Shown here: positions 41,999 through 51,345 of the stretch, piece after piece
Position numbering within the stretch: position 1 is the first letter of the stretch
How the letters are laid out: each line of letters begins with the position of its first letter
DNA from: Microcaldota archaeon
GTDB lineage: Archaea > Micrarchaeota > Micrarchaeia > Micrarchaeales > CABMGC01
Direction of reading: 5' to 3'
Length of the DNA stretch: 64,000 bases
Assembly: GCA_021796225.1 (NCBI GenBank)
Contig: JAJYOL010000004.1
Coordinates: 1 to 64,000 of the forward strand
Position numbers and translations under genes: made by a program
The notes under the pieces: model-generated
Told to the model about the DNA's origin: nothing
Databases searched by the model: none
What the model saw: the letters and a program-made list of their open reading frames with translations, nothing else

Positions 41999-43074
41999 GC
42001 AACATAGAAGTGGATGATGCAGATCGCAAATTACTGATGGCTTTGAGCATGAATGCCAGGCTTCCGATACCTCGTCTTGCGAAGCTCGCAGGGTTAAGCG
42101 AACAGGCTACGCACACGAGGGTGAAAATACTCGAAGAAAAGTTAGGGATAAAATATCTGTTAGAAACCAACTTGGAAAGTTTAGGTTATATAACATATCT
42201 TGTTACTATAAAATTCCAAGATAATATACCTACTTCAAAAGAAATCGAAGAAACAATAATGGACGAGAACCACATCATATTCGCAGCAACAACCAAAGGG
42301 GAATATGATATACTGATGTATCTTATCGATGAAGATCCTGCATCTGCCAATGAACATTTTGTACGTTTGCGGTATAAGGAACCTCTTATTAAATATAAAG
42401 CGATTTGGAATTTTGGGTACATAACCAAATCGCTATCATTTGTTCCACTTAACGAGACATTTATTGAAAACATACTAAAAAATAAAATAGGATCTAAATC
42501 TAAAGATATATTTCAATCCCACACTGGTTCATTGAAACATCGAGAGTTTTTGTTGTTAAAGGAATTGAATTCTGACAGTAAAGTATCTTTTTCTGACATA
42601 GATAAAAAATACAATTTAAACAAAGGAACATCGCGATACGCTTATCACAATCTTAAAAACAAGGGATTAATTGTAAGACCTACGATATCCATGACAAAAG
42701 CCGTTGCTAAATATACTGGCATATTGCAAATCTACAATATAGATTATGAAAAAATACGTGCCAATAGATACAAATTTTTGTTAGATTTGAATGAACACGG
42801 ATCGGTTGTTGATAGATGTTGTTTGGCTGGAAATATCGGGTCGCCAAATGGTGCTATGGGTTTATTTCCGTTATCATATGACTTTGAATTAGAAAAAACA
42901 GCGGAAAGAGTAAAAGATGAACTGCAAGGAAGTATAGTAAACACTCTCATCATTACGGGCATAATAAAAGGAGAACTTTGCTACAGAAGAACGGATTCAA
43001 CCTATACAAAGAATTATAAGGTATTAACAGAAATGGGCAAAGTAACAAACAAAACCCAAATTAATTATAACTAA
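41994..43074 (+). pseudogene. 5'-truncated Lrp-like regulator (cassette copy 2)
   Basis: It lacks the first 100 codons, promoter and operators of copy 1. Bases 41994-42167 match 39243-39416 with one difference seen. After that the protein is only moderately similar but ends alike (SLCYRRLDNTYTK against ELCYRRTDSTYTK). A GTG at 42010 could start a 354-residue protein that still has the helix-turn-helix, so residual function is possible. The intact frame argues that the deletion is recent or that the short form works. 43075-43375 is AT-rich with no gene seen. Confidence 0.7.
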
Positions 43075-43375
43075 TACCCACTGTTTATCATATTATCACT
43101 CATATTTACTATATCTCACTTACTTATAAAGTTATCTTATCATTCAATTACTGTTCACTCCAACATATGCGTTGGCAATTACCACACAATACTTCTGATA
43201 GACACGATCCAAAAACAAGACCTTCTATATATCGTACACTAAAACAATCAGGTACGAAAGGAAGACAGTCTAATACGAACCGTTCATTTTTACACTCATA
43301 TCTATAATTTATGAAATAGTACTATAACTTCTTTAATATGTGCTTGTGATTTGTATTACCAAAATAGGTAATTTA

Positions 43376-44119
43376 ATGCAATATTCAAGAGCAGATGCAC
43401 ACGGTCAAGTAATACTAAAGTATTTCAACAAAGAACACAATTTCGATGTTGTTGAAAGGGAAGACGGTTTTGTCAACGTGGACGAAGGTGCGAAACTCTA
43501 TTTTTCCAAGTATGGCGAATGGGACAAAAGCGAGAGGCAGGCCATTCGGCATGCCCATGGCAGGTGTCTTGACATAGGCTGCGGCGCTGGCAGGGTCTTG
43601 CTGTATCTGCAACAAAAAGGATTGGATTGCGTCGGAATAGACTATTCACCACTTGCAATAAAGGTATGCAAGCTCCGCGGTGTCAAGAATGCAAAAGTCA
43701 TGGGCATAGACGACGTAACCTCTTTCAGAAAAGGCGCGTTCGACACGATAATAATGTACGGAAACAACTTCGGTTTGTTCGGCAATAAGAATAAGGCAAA
43801 ACGCCTGCTTAAAACGCTACACACGATCACGTCTGACAATGCGACGATTATTGCCGAAGACAGAGATCCTTATATTACGGATAATCCCGTTCATTTCAAA
43901 TATCACGCTAGCAATGTCAAACGGGGAAGAATGCCTGGACAATTGAAGATTCGCGTAAGATTCATGCAGTACTCAACACCCTGGTATGATTACCTCTACG
44001 TATCGAAAGACGAGATGAAAGAACTTCTGAACGGAACTGGATGGCGCGTTTCAAAGTTTATCAATTCGGAAGGATTCCGCAAAAACGGCGTATATGTCGC
44101 TATAATAAAGAAGATGTAA
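43376..44119 (+). CDS. SAM-dependent methyltransferase (cassette copy 2)
   Basis: 247 residues from Met13 of the longer frame. GRCLDIGCGAGRVLLYL is motif I and CVGIDYSPLAIKVCK motif II. It is homologous to the 40588-41328 product over its full length (VEREDGFVNVDE and EDRDPYITDNPVHF shared), but base composition differs: this copy has the balanced composition of the genome. The last 132 bp are nearly identical between copies. It lies 32 bp from the convergent regulator gene. Confidence 0.82.
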   Translation: MQYSRADAHGQVILKYFNKEHNFDVVEREDGFVNVDEGAKLYFSKYGEWDKSERQAIRHAHGRCLDIGCGAGRVLLYLQQKGLDCVGIDYSPLAIKVCKLRGVKNAKVMGIDDVTSFRKGAFDTIIMYGNNFGLFGNKNKAKRLLKTLHTITSDNATIIAEDRDPYITDNPVHFKYHASNVKRGRMPGQLKIRVRFMQYSTPWYDYLYVSKDEMKELLNGTGWRVSKFINSEGFRKNGVYVAIIKKM

Positions 44120-44789
44120 TCAGTTTCGTTCTGCTCTTCCCTCTTGTGCCATTACGCTTCTCCGCTTGCTGCCTTTTCATCCCACACGATCGTGTTGTAC
44201 TCTTTTGCGGTGTCTATCGTCCTTATGGGAAGCCTGCCGAACAGCACTTTTTCTATTTCTCCGTATTCCACCTTTACCTGTTCCGGTTTAAGCGTGTCCT
44301 TGAAAAATTTGACCTGCTTCTTGTATGCGGAATCGTAATTGTCGAAAACGCCGAGTGCCGTAAAATCGTAATATCCTATAAGCTGCGAACACAGTATGTA
44401 TCTGCTTATTACCGGATTCTCATCGTCGGACTTGTACTCTTTTCTAGTTTTCTGCATGTCCTGTTCAAACGTTTTAGGAAGCACGTATTTTCCGAAATGA
44501 GACATTACCGATACGTTTTTCGGAATGTCCATCGATAGCGTGAATCGCTTTATGTAGTCCATCTTCATCAGTTTCCAGAATTCGTAGGAAACGGTATTGA
44601 AGTGCATGTTCGTCGATTTCGCTATCTCCTGGAAGCTGACGCGCGCGTTTTCATTGAGTTTCAGCAGCAGATCCTTGTATTTGGGTTTAAGATTCGCGGC
44701 TTCGAGAAGAACGTTTCTCAAAGGGAAAAATCCGAGCTGTTTGTGTGCGACTTCCGAAGGCTGCCACGTAACCTTGTAATCGGCAAGCG
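43988..44789 (+). repeat. Duplicated block, copy 2 (about 802 bp)
   Basis: Partner of 41197-41998. Only scattered single-base differences were seen. Confidence 0.9.
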
Positions 44790-45198
44790 CAACCTGCGTG
44801 CCTTTGTCCCATCTCACGTACTCGTCTTTCGAGGGCGCGTTTGCGTATATGAAAAGATCGAACGTGCCTTTGATCTGCGCGACAACCTGTGGTACGCGTG
44901 ATTTCGCCAGAAGCTTTCCTATTTCCGTGAAATCCGGCTTTTCGTCAAATCTTGCTATTATTATGTGTCCGTTGGTAAATCCTAGCGCTTCCTCATTCAA
45001 TTCAGGAACGTAATGTATGCCGAGCTCCGTTTCCAGTTTTTCCATTCGCAGCGCTACCGAGCGTCTCGATACTCCGAGTTCGTTTGAGATTTTTGTCAAG
45101 GAGGATCTCGAATCCTCCGAAAGAACCCTGAGTATCTTTTTCGATACGACGTTGTATCTCTGATTGAACTCGCTGGTAAAATTCTCTTCTGTTTCCAT
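44152..45198 (-). CDS. Lrp-like two-HTH transcriptional regulator
   Basis: 348 residues. The first helix-turn-helix (about 18-60: KKILRVLSEDSRSSLTKISN, VSRRSVALRMEKLE) is Lrp/AsnC-like, followed by an alpha/beta ligand domain, a second helix-turn-helix (ARVSFQEIAKSTNMHFNTVS) and another ligand part. It is the intact parent of the fragment at 41361-41998. It faces the methyltransferase gene, with stops 32 bp apart. Intact promoter region at 45199-45300, shared with the divergent transporter gene, which it may control. Confidence 0.82.
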   Translation of the reverse strand: METEENFTSEFNQRYNVVSKKILRVLSEDSRSSLTKISNELGVSRRSVALRMEKLETELGIHYVPELNEEALGFTNGHIIIARFDEKPDFTEIGKLLAKSRVPQVVAQIKGTFDLFIYANAPSKDEYVRWDKGTQVALADYKVTWQPSEVAHKQLGFFPLRNVLLEAANLKPKYKDLLLKLNENARVSFQEIAKSTNMHFNTVSYEFWKLMKMDYIKRFTLSMDIPKNVSVMSHFGKYVLPKTFEQDMQKTRKEYKSDDENPVISRYILCSQLIGYYDFTALGVFDNYDSAYKKQVKFFKDTLKPEQVKVEYGEIEKVLFGRLPIRTIDTAKEYNTIVWDEKAASGEA

Positions 45199-45312
45199 GC
45201 ATTACATATACTGGCTTGCCTTTTTAAATCATTTCCAAAATAACAGATATTGCTGGTATTTTTTGAAATTTACATTACGTTTAAAAGCAGATGTTCAAAA
45301 TCACTATTAAGG

Positions 45313-46620
45313 ATGAATTTGGACATTAAATTGCGCGCAAATACGTTCATTTGCATATCGTTATTCTCGGGAGGGTCCTTTCCTGTATTGCTTTACTTTC
45401 TTACGGGGGTAAACATTGCAGAATTGCTGTTCCTGTTTTCCGCTTTGTTCATTCCTTCGGCACTCTTTTTTGTCGTCGCATCCGGAAGGACGAAGACGCT
45501 GAAATCCTATTTGTCGAATAAGAAAAGCCTATTCATGATCGGCATTACCGGATTATTGATGTACGTGCCGATGGAATTTCTGATAGGCTATGCGGAACAC
45601 TTCGTAAGCGCGTCGCTTGCGACGGTAATATTCCGCACGGCGCCGATACTGATGCTCCTGTTTATTCCAACGTTACTCCGCGAAAGGCTGACAAAGACGC
45701 AGTTCATCGCCCTGATGCTCGGATTTGTCGGCGTATTCATAGCCGTCACCGGCGGAAATCCGATGTCGCTCCTGCATGGCGGCATTGGTAGCAACTTGCC
45801 AATAATAGCGATGCTTCTGCTGGCCGCATTCTCATACGCGCTATCATCCATACTGATAAAGAGATACGTATTCGACATGCAGTCCTCACTGTTCATATAC
45901 AGCATCTTCCTGTTTGCTTTTTCTTCCATACTCTTCGCGTCATGGGGCTTCCCACTTTCGCATCTTACGCCGCTTGACATAGGATTGATACTCTACATCG
46001 GAATAATTTACAACGTGTACAGTTTCTACATTTACTTCTACGCGTTCAGGATACTGAAGACGACGTTCTCCACGAACCTGTATTTTCTCTCTCCGTTCGT
46101 AACGTTCTTCTTCGCATGGCTGGTTTTGGGCGAGACGATAAAGCCGTATTATCTCATAATAGGCGCGCTTGTCGGTGTCGGTATATTGATACAGAGATTC
46201 GATGCGGTAGGCGGAACGTACAGATCAAAAAGCCGCAGCAAATTCGGAAATTCCGTTCTATTCGACGTAACCGGCGCATTCGTCAACACGGGAGAAACCG
46301 CGATAAGGAATTCACTATCCGCAGGCGGAAGGGTGATCGCATTAAAGATAGAAGGAAAGCATACGGATAATGTGCGCAATTTTCTCGGTTCAAACGATGA
46401 AGCCGGGGTATATACGGACAATCACGCGACGATAACGCAGGAAGCGGAATTCGTGAGAAAAGTGGTCGATGCGAAGCCCGGCGATATGGTGGTCCTCAAG
46501 GCAGGTCATCCCGATGAGGCGGAACGCTTCTTTACGGGGATGGATGCGAAGGTATTCGGTGAAACCGGGTTAATGGAATCGGATACGTCTTCCTCGGGAA
46601 CGGTTATTAAATCCGAATAA
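45313..46620 (+). CDS. DMT/EamA transporter with C-terminal soluble domain
   Basis: 435 residues from Met22 of the longer frame. Ten membrane helices in two EamA repeats are visible up to about residue 300 (ending YLIIGALVGVGILIQRF). A further 130 residues follow, soluble and charged (NSVLFDVTGAFVNTGETAI and KVVDAKPGDMVVLKAGHPDE), not usual for the family. The TATA element GTTTAAAAG (near 45281) and TAAGG before the ATG support this start. It probably exports a metabolite; the extra domain may sense or bind it. Divergent from the Lrp-like regulator. Confidence 0.85.
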   Translation: MNLDIKLRANTFICISLFSGGSFPVLLYFLTGVNIAELLFLFSALFIPSALFFVVASGRTKTLKSYLSNKKSLFMIGITGLLMYVPMEFLIGYAEHFVSASLATVIFRTAPILMLLFIPTLLRERLTKTQFIALMLGFVGVFIAVTGGNPMSLLHGGIGSNLPIIAMLLLAAFSYALSSILIKRYVFDMQSSLFIYSIFLFAFSSILFASWGFPLSHLTPLDIGLILYIGIIYNVYSFYIYFYAFRILKTTFSTNLYFLSPFVTFFFAWLVLGETIKPYYLIIGALVGVGILIQRFDAVGGTYRSKSRSKFGNSVLFDVTGAFVNTGETAIRNSLSAGGRVIALKIEGKHTDNVRNFLGSNDEAGVYTDNHATITQEAEFVRKVVDAKPGDMVVLKAGHPDEAERFFTGMDAKVFGETGLMESDTSSSGTVIKSE

Positions 46621-46691
46621 ATTGCAAATATTTTCCATTTTTTAACAGAGTATTTAAAGGAAGAAAGGGCAAATACTATCAGGCGTTCAAC

Positions 46692-46844
46692 ATGGCATCA
46701 AAACAAACAGGAACTTCAACGGTGCAGCTTGTACAGCAGATTGCAACGGGATATACCTGCTGGATGTGCAAGTCCGCATACGAGACGCCGTCAGATTTCC
46801 TCTGGCACATAAGGGAATGCAAGGAAGCACAGCCAAGCCAGTGA
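46692..46844 (+). CDS. Mini zinc-finger protein, 50 residues
   Basis: YTCWMCKSAYETPSDFLWH then IREC gives CxxC-x12-H-x3-C, the same finger as the 38314-38487 product. The N-terminal 20 residues are polar. A TATA element TATTTAAA (46651-46658) predicts transcription from about 46681, 11 nt before the ATG. It is followed by ribosomal protein and tRNA synthetase genes, so a role around translation or transcription is possible. Confidence 0.75.
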   Translation: MASKQTGTSTVQLVQQIATGYTCWMCKSAYETPSDFLWHIRECKEAQPSQ

Positions 46845-46991
46845 AATATGCCTTCGGCCTGAGGCATATGCTATTTATATCTTACTGAGCATATACTACA
46901 CTGTAAGTTTGCAATGCACAGCATAAGCTCGCTGTTGCAAGTGCAATTCCTAACGGAAACGCACGCTGCAAGAATATACAAGTTGATTGTA

Positions 46992-47537
46992 ATGAAATTG
47001 AGGCCTGCAAGATCAATACGCGGAATAATGAGCCAGCCATGGGCAAGATACTCTGTAAAGAAGCCTAGGAAGAACTACATCAAGGCGCTTCCGCACACGA
47101 GCCTTCTGATATTCCAAATGGGCAACAACAAGCCTACGTTCGACTTGGAACTGGCGCTCATATCCGAGCAGCATGTCAATCTGCGCTCGAACACGCTCGA
47201 AGCCGCAAGGCAGGTATCGAACAAATATCTGGAACGCGAGCTTCTGTCAAATTACTATTTAAAAATAGTTCCTTATCCTCACATAGTCATAAGGGAGAAG
47301 AAGAGAGCTACCGGTGCAGGTGCAGACCGTATCTCGCAGGGTATGTCTCTGTCATTCGGAAGCCCGTCTTCTGTAGCGGCAAGAATACAGAAGGGACAGA
47401 CCGTCTTCCTGCTTCGCACGCTAAGCGTGAACAAAAAGGTAGCGAGGGAAGCACTGAGCAGGGCCGCGAAGAAAATGTCCGGCACTTACACCATAACGAT
47501 GAAGGAAATGCAGCCTGTAGGAAAGATACTTAACTAG
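46992..47537 (+). CDS. rpl10e: 50S ribosomal protein L10e (uL16)
   Basis: 181 residues from MKLRPARSIRG. Family landmarks: YIKALPHTSLLIFQMGN, LRSNTLEAARQVSNKYLE, YPHIVIREKKRATGAGADR and SQGMSLSFGSPSSVAAR. L10e sits at the base of the central protuberance and helps tRNA binding. The upstream 26 codons of the open frame are outside the family and were excluded; GTTGATT before the chosen ATG is a fair ribosome site. The TATA element near 46870 serves it. glyS follows 35 bp later. Confidence 0.95.
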   Translation: MKLRPARSIRGIMSQPWARYSVKKPRKNYIKALPHTSLLIFQMGNNKPTFDLELALISEQHVNLRSNTLEAARQVSNKYLERELLSNYYLKIVPYPHIVIREKKRATGAGADRISQGMSLSFGSPSSVAARIQKGQTVFLLRTLSVNKKVAREALSRAAKKMSGTYTITMKEMQPVGKILN

Positions 47538-47572
47538 TTGCGCTTCTTTATCATAATGTTTTGGTAATCAAC

Positions 47573-49036
47573 ATGTCGGAAGATGCGGGCATAAACGAAA
47601 TCGTAGACCGAAGGATGTTCTACTATCCCGGATTTTCAATATATAACGAAATGAGCGGATTCTACGACTACGGTCCCATCGGGCTTAGAATAAGGCGCAA
47701 TGTCGAATCCGCATGGAGAAATCTTTTCGTGGAGAGATTGGGCTCTCTCGAAATCGAATCGACCACCATACTTCCCGAAGCGGTGCTCAGGGCAAGCGGC
47801 CACGTTGCGACATTCACCGATCCGATAGCGGAATGTTCGAAATGCGGAACCGCATACAGGATAGACAAGCTGCTTGAAGAATTCTACGAAAAGCAAAACG
47901 ATTCCGCCAGCCTCAACGCCGTGAAGAAGCTTACGATAGACGAGATGGAAGAAGGCATCGGCAGGAACAACATCCTATGCCAGAAATGCGGCGGCAAGCT
48001 TACCAAAGTGGAACGCTTCAATCTGATGTTCAAAACTAACGTGGGGCACAAGGACGACGTCGCATATCTACGTCCGGAAACCGCACAGGGCGTATTTCTC
48101 GATTTCAAGGACATATTCCGCGCATACGGCATGAAGCTTCCTTCCGCAATATGCCAGGTGGGAAAGGCGTACAGAAACGAGATATCGCCGAGGCAGAGGC
48201 TCGTGCGCATGCGCGAGTTCACGCAGATGGAAACCGAATTATTCTTCGATCCGGAGCAGCAGCAGGAACAGCTCAACAGGATGCCGCTCGACGAGATGCT
48301 TAAGACGAAGGTGCGCTTCGTTCCCGCGGGACAGGAGAACGCAATCGAACTGTCGCTCGCGGATTTGGTGAAGGAGAAACTGATACCGAACAAATTCTTC
48401 GGCGCAATGCTTCATTTGGAACACAGGCTCCTCGCGCATCTGGGCATACCGGATGACAAATACCGTTTCAGGCAGCTCGAGAAGGAGGAGCTTCCCCACT
48501 ATTCGAAAGGCAATGTCGATCTTGAACTTTCCACGGAATACGGATTCATAGAGGTCGCGGGCAATGCGTACCGCGGCGATTACGATCTCTCCGCGCACGC
48601 AAAATCGTCGAACAGCGACATAAGCGTCGTAAACGACGGAAGAAAGCTCACTCCGCACGTCATAGAGGCAAGTATAGGGCTCGACAGGCTCATGCTCGCG
48701 CTTCTTTCGAATTCCGTCGCAAATGACGGAAGGGGATGGTCATGGCTCAAGATTCCCGAATCGATTGCTCCTTACAAATATGCGATATTTCCACTGCAGA
48801 AGGATGAGAAGCTTGTGGGAAAGGCACTCGAATTGCACAACAGGCTGCACGATCTCGGGATAACTTCTTATTATTCGGAAACCGGAAGCATAGGCAAGCG
48901 GTATGCCAAGGCCGACGAGATGGGCGTTCCGTACTGCATAACCGTGGATTTCCAGAGCCTTGAAGACGGTACGGCAACGGTGCGTATCCGCGATACGACA
49001 AAACAGGAGCGGAAGGGCATCGGTGAGATTTCGTGA
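47573..49036 (+). CDS. glyS: Glycyl-tRNA synthetase
   Basis: 487 residues from MSEDAG. Class II synthetase of the archaeal/eukaryotic dimeric type: FYYPGFSIYNEMSGFYDYGP (motif 1 region), YLRPETAQGVFLDFK and QVGKAYRNEISPRQRLVRMREF (motif 2), IEASIGLDRLML (motif 3), and the C-terminal anticodon-binding domain. CSKCG and CQKCGGK form a zinc-binding pair. It charges tRNA-Gly. The stop overlaps the next gene's start by 1 bp. Confidence 0.97.
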   Translation: MSEDAGINEIVDRRMFYYPGFSIYNEMSGFYDYGPIGLRIRRNVESAWRNLFVERLGSLEIESTTILPEAVLRASGHVATFTDPIAECSKCGTAYRIDKLLEEFYEKQNDSASLNAVKKLTIDEMEEGIGRNNILCQKCGGKLTKVERFNLMFKTNVGHKDDVAYLRPETAQGVFLDFKDIFRAYGMKLPSAICQVGKAYRNEISPRQRLVRMREFTQMETELFFDPEQQQEQLNRMPLDEMLKTKVRFVPAGQENAIELSLADLVKEKLIPNKFFGAMLHLEHRLLAHLGIPDDKYRFRQLEKEELPHYSKGNVDLELSTEYGFIEVAGNAYRGDYDLSAHAKSSNSDISVVNDGRKLTPHVIEASIGLDRLMLALLSNSVANDGRGWSWLKIPESIAPYKYAIFPLQKDEKLVGKALELHNRLHDLGITSYYSETGSIGKRYAKADEMGVPYCITVDFQSLEDGTATVRIRDTTKQERKGIGEIS

Positions 49037-49917
49037 TGCGCACACGCGACTTCGATCTTACTCTCACTTCCATGAGCGGACAGCCCCTGGCTTTTCATTC
49101 CGAATATTCGGACAGTAATAAAATACGGTTTCTCAAATACTCCACTTCCAAAGGAATCATAAAAATCGAATGGTCGGGCAATTCCCGCTCCGGAGAACTC
49201 GATTACGATTACTTCGGCGATTACACAGCAAAGGCCGCACGTGCGGAAATAAGAAAGCGTTTCGGCCTCGATGCAAACATGGGCAAAGTGTATTCGAAGA
49301 TAAGCACCGATGGGTTCATGCGCGAAGCCATAGACAAATTCCACGGCCTGCGCGTTACGGAAAACGATCCGTGGGAAACCACGATGTGTTTTGTCATATC
49401 CCAATTCAATAACATAAAGCGAATACGCGGGATAGTCGGAAATTTAACGGAGAAATTCGGCCAGACCGTCGAGATTGAAGGGAGAAGGGGAAAACTCTTT
49501 CCGACTCCCGAAGCGATAGCTTCCGCAAGCATGAATGAGCTCAGATCATGCGGAACGGGATTCCGCGATACGTATCTTAAAGCTGCGGCAAATGCATTCC
49601 TCGCGAACGATACTGTTAAATCAATCGGGAGCACGGATTATGGCAAGGCGAAAAGCAGTCTTATGGAAATCGAAGGGGTAGGGGACAAGGTTGCGGACTG
49701 CATTCTCCTGTTCGGATACGGAAAATTTGAAGCATTTCCGATAGACACATGGATTAAAAAGACAATGGAATCATTATACTTTAAAGGAAAGAAGACAACG
49801 GTTCGCAACATACACGACGCAGCATATGAAAAATGGGGAGGAATGCGCGGATACGCGCAGCAGTACCTGTTCTGGTATGGCCGCGAGACCGGTTTTGGAG
49901 GCAGATTGGATGCTTGA
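49036..49917 (+). CDS. OGG1-like 8-oxoguanine DNA glycosylase (HhH-GPD)
   Basis: 293 residues. The helix-hairpin-helix and GPD region reads EIEGVGDKVADCILLFGYGK, with the catalytic lysine in GDKVAD, then FPIDTWIKK with the catalytic aspartate. That matches OGG1, where lysine and aspartate remove oxidised guanine and nick the strand. The N-terminal part is beta-rich as in OGG1. The start overlaps the glyS stop (TGATG), with GGTGAGA upstream. It overlaps the translin gene by 8 bp at its end. Confidence 0.88.
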   Translation: MRTRDFDLTLTSMSGQPLAFHSEYSDSNKIRFLKYSTSKGIIKIEWSGNSRSGELDYDYFGDYTAKAARAEIRKRFGLDANMGKVYSKISTDGFMREAIDKFHGLRVTENDPWETTMCFVISQFNNIKRIRGIVGNLTEKFGQTVEIEGRRGKLFPTPEAIASASMNELRSCGTGFRDTYLKAAANAFLANDTVKSIGSTDYGKAKSSLMEIEGVGDKVADCILLFGYGKFEAFPIDTWIKKTMESLYFKGKKTTVRNIHDAAYEKWGGMRGYAQQYLFWYGRETGFGGRLDA

Positions 49918-50479
49918 AGATGGCGAAAGAATAGAGAAAAAGGTACTGGAGCTGGAAGGCAAGATGGATGCGGTAATGCAACAGTCGAGAAACGTAATCA
50001 GGCTTACAGCGAAGACGATAACGCTCATGCACTCTAAAAGAATGGGAGATGCGGAATCAAATCTCGCAAAACTCGGCGGCATGGTTGCGGAACTGGAACA
50101 GGTTGAAAAAGGGTTCGAGCACTATTCCCTGCAGGCACATCAGGAATATTCTGAAGCGAAGATCCTGCATCACATACTAAAAACTGGCAAGCTGCCTTCC
50201 GTTTCGGAAACTGGGGAAAGCGACATCGCGTATCTTCTGGGGCTCATGGACGTAGTGGGTGAACTGAAACGCGAGGCGTTCGACTCCATGCGCGCGGGAG
50301 ACATTAAGACGGCAGATTCATATTACCGCATAATGCTCGAGATATATGATTCGACATCTTCTTTCAGATCGCCATCGGCGATTCTTCCGGATTTCAGGCG
50401 CAAGCAGGACGTCGCGCGAATACAGATAGAAAGTACTATAGGTGAACTCGTCCGCATGGAAAGCGGCAAAACGCGATGA
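49910..50479 (+). CDS. Translin-family protein
   Basis: 189 residues, all-helical. EYSEAKILHHILKTGKLPS, IAYLLGLMDVVGELKREAFD and SPSAILPDFRRKQDVARIQI follow the archaeal translin pattern. Translins form ring-shaped octamers that bind and in some cases cut RNA or single-stranded DNA. GGAGG lies 7 nt before the ATG, within the glycosylase gene, so this start is strong. Third gene of a glyS-glycosylase-translin operon. Confidence 0.87.
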   Translation: MLEDGERIEKKVLELEGKMDAVMQQSRNVIRLTAKTITLMHSKRMGDAESNLAKLGGMVAELEQVEKGFEHYSLQAHQEYSEAKILHHILKTGKLPSVSETGESDIAYLLGLMDVVGELKREAFDSMRAGDIKTADSYYRIMLEIYDSTSSFRSPSAILPDFRRKQDVARIQIESTIGELVRMESGKTR

Positions 50480-50610
50480 ACTGGCAGGTACTATATGCGT
50501 TTACGAAACACACACCGCATCTCTCCGTACAGAAGCGAAGAGCGCAAAAGCTTTTTAAAGATTCACTTTTAATACAAAACTAATTGCTAGATAAAAGCAC
50601 GCGTGATAAA

Positions 50611-51189
50611 ATGGTAAACATGGCAAAAGGAAAGTTTAGGCTGAGACTGCAATCAGCTATGGAATATCTGATGACATACGGTTGGGCTATACTCATTATA
50701 GCTGTGGTTCTTGGAGTGCTCTACTCATTGGGGATATTCAACGGCAACACCGCCCTTGGAACGTCCTGCATATCCATTCCGGGATATCTGTGTGAGAATC
50801 CTTCAATGACGACCGCAGGCTTGCTGTCCTTCACATTCGGCCAGAATACCGGTACAACCGAGTATAACGTGGGCTTTGCGTGTGCTGAAACTTCAACGAG
50901 CACGGGCATGCCGAATTCGGGTGCTACAAACCCTTGGGAATTCCCTTCATCAACAAGCGGTGCTGTAAGCGGAACGATCCCTGCGAATACTTATACGGCA
51001 CTATCGGGAAGCCAGGTATCCATAACTGGATTGGACTGCTATTCCGGTACTGGCTCTCTGTTCAACCCTGGTGCAGTAGGAACATCCTTCACGGGGAAAC
51101 TGTGGCTTAACTACACAACATCGTCGGGAACGCCGAGCAGCAACTGGCTCACGAACCCTATCGGAACGTTGACGGTAAGAACCACATAA
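50611..51189 (+). CDS. Pilin-like secreted protein with class III signal
   Basis: 192 residues from the ATG preceded by GTGAT. After a basic start (MAKGKFRLRL) comes QSAMEYLMTYGWAILIIAVV, the archaeal type IV pilin-like signal in which prepilin peptidase cuts before the Q and the helix assembles into a filament or anchors the protein. The rest is Thr/Ser/Gly-rich with four or more cysteines, suited to the outside. A TATA element (TTTTTAAAG, near 50555) and a perfect terminator hairpin bound it as a single-gene unit. Confidence 0.8.
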   Translation: MVNMAKGKFRLRLQSAMEYLMTYGWAILIIAVVLGVLYSLGIFNGNTALGTSCISIPGYLCENPSMTTAGLLSFTFGQNTGTTEYNVGFACAETSTSTGMPNSGATNPWEFPSSTSGAVSGTIPANTYTALSGSQVSITGLDCYSGTGSLFNPGAVGTSFTGKLWLNYTTSSGTPSSNWLTNPIGTLTVRTT

Positions 51190-51198
51190 CTATAAAAT

Positions 51199-51250
51199 CC
51201 GCAAGGCAATAATTGGATATTTTCTATTGCCTTGCGGTCTTTCCTTTTTT
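51199..51250 (+). terminator. Perfect 13-bp hairpin followed by a T-tract
   Basis: CCGCAAGGCAATA (51199-51211) pairs with TATTGCCTTGCGG (51225-51237) around a 13-nt loop; TCTTTCCTTTTTT follows. It looks like a bacterial-type intrinsic terminator behind the pilin-like gene. Confidence 0.75.
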
Positions 51251-51345
51251 AAAAATTTAATCAAATTCAGTGTGTACTTTTTTTCTGTTTTTCCAAAATC
51301 GCACGTAATCTTTAAATATCATGTAAAACCAATTTTCAATCGTTA

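Noticed and set aside
41361..42170. 269-codon frame as an intact regulator
   Set aside because: Its first 57 codons are antisense to the helix-turn-helix of the neighbouring fragment; the rest is a truncated copy of the 44152-45198 gene.
46914..46991. 26-codon N-terminal extension of L10e
   Set aside because: Outside the family; the ATG at 46992 gives the normal N-terminus MKLRPAR.
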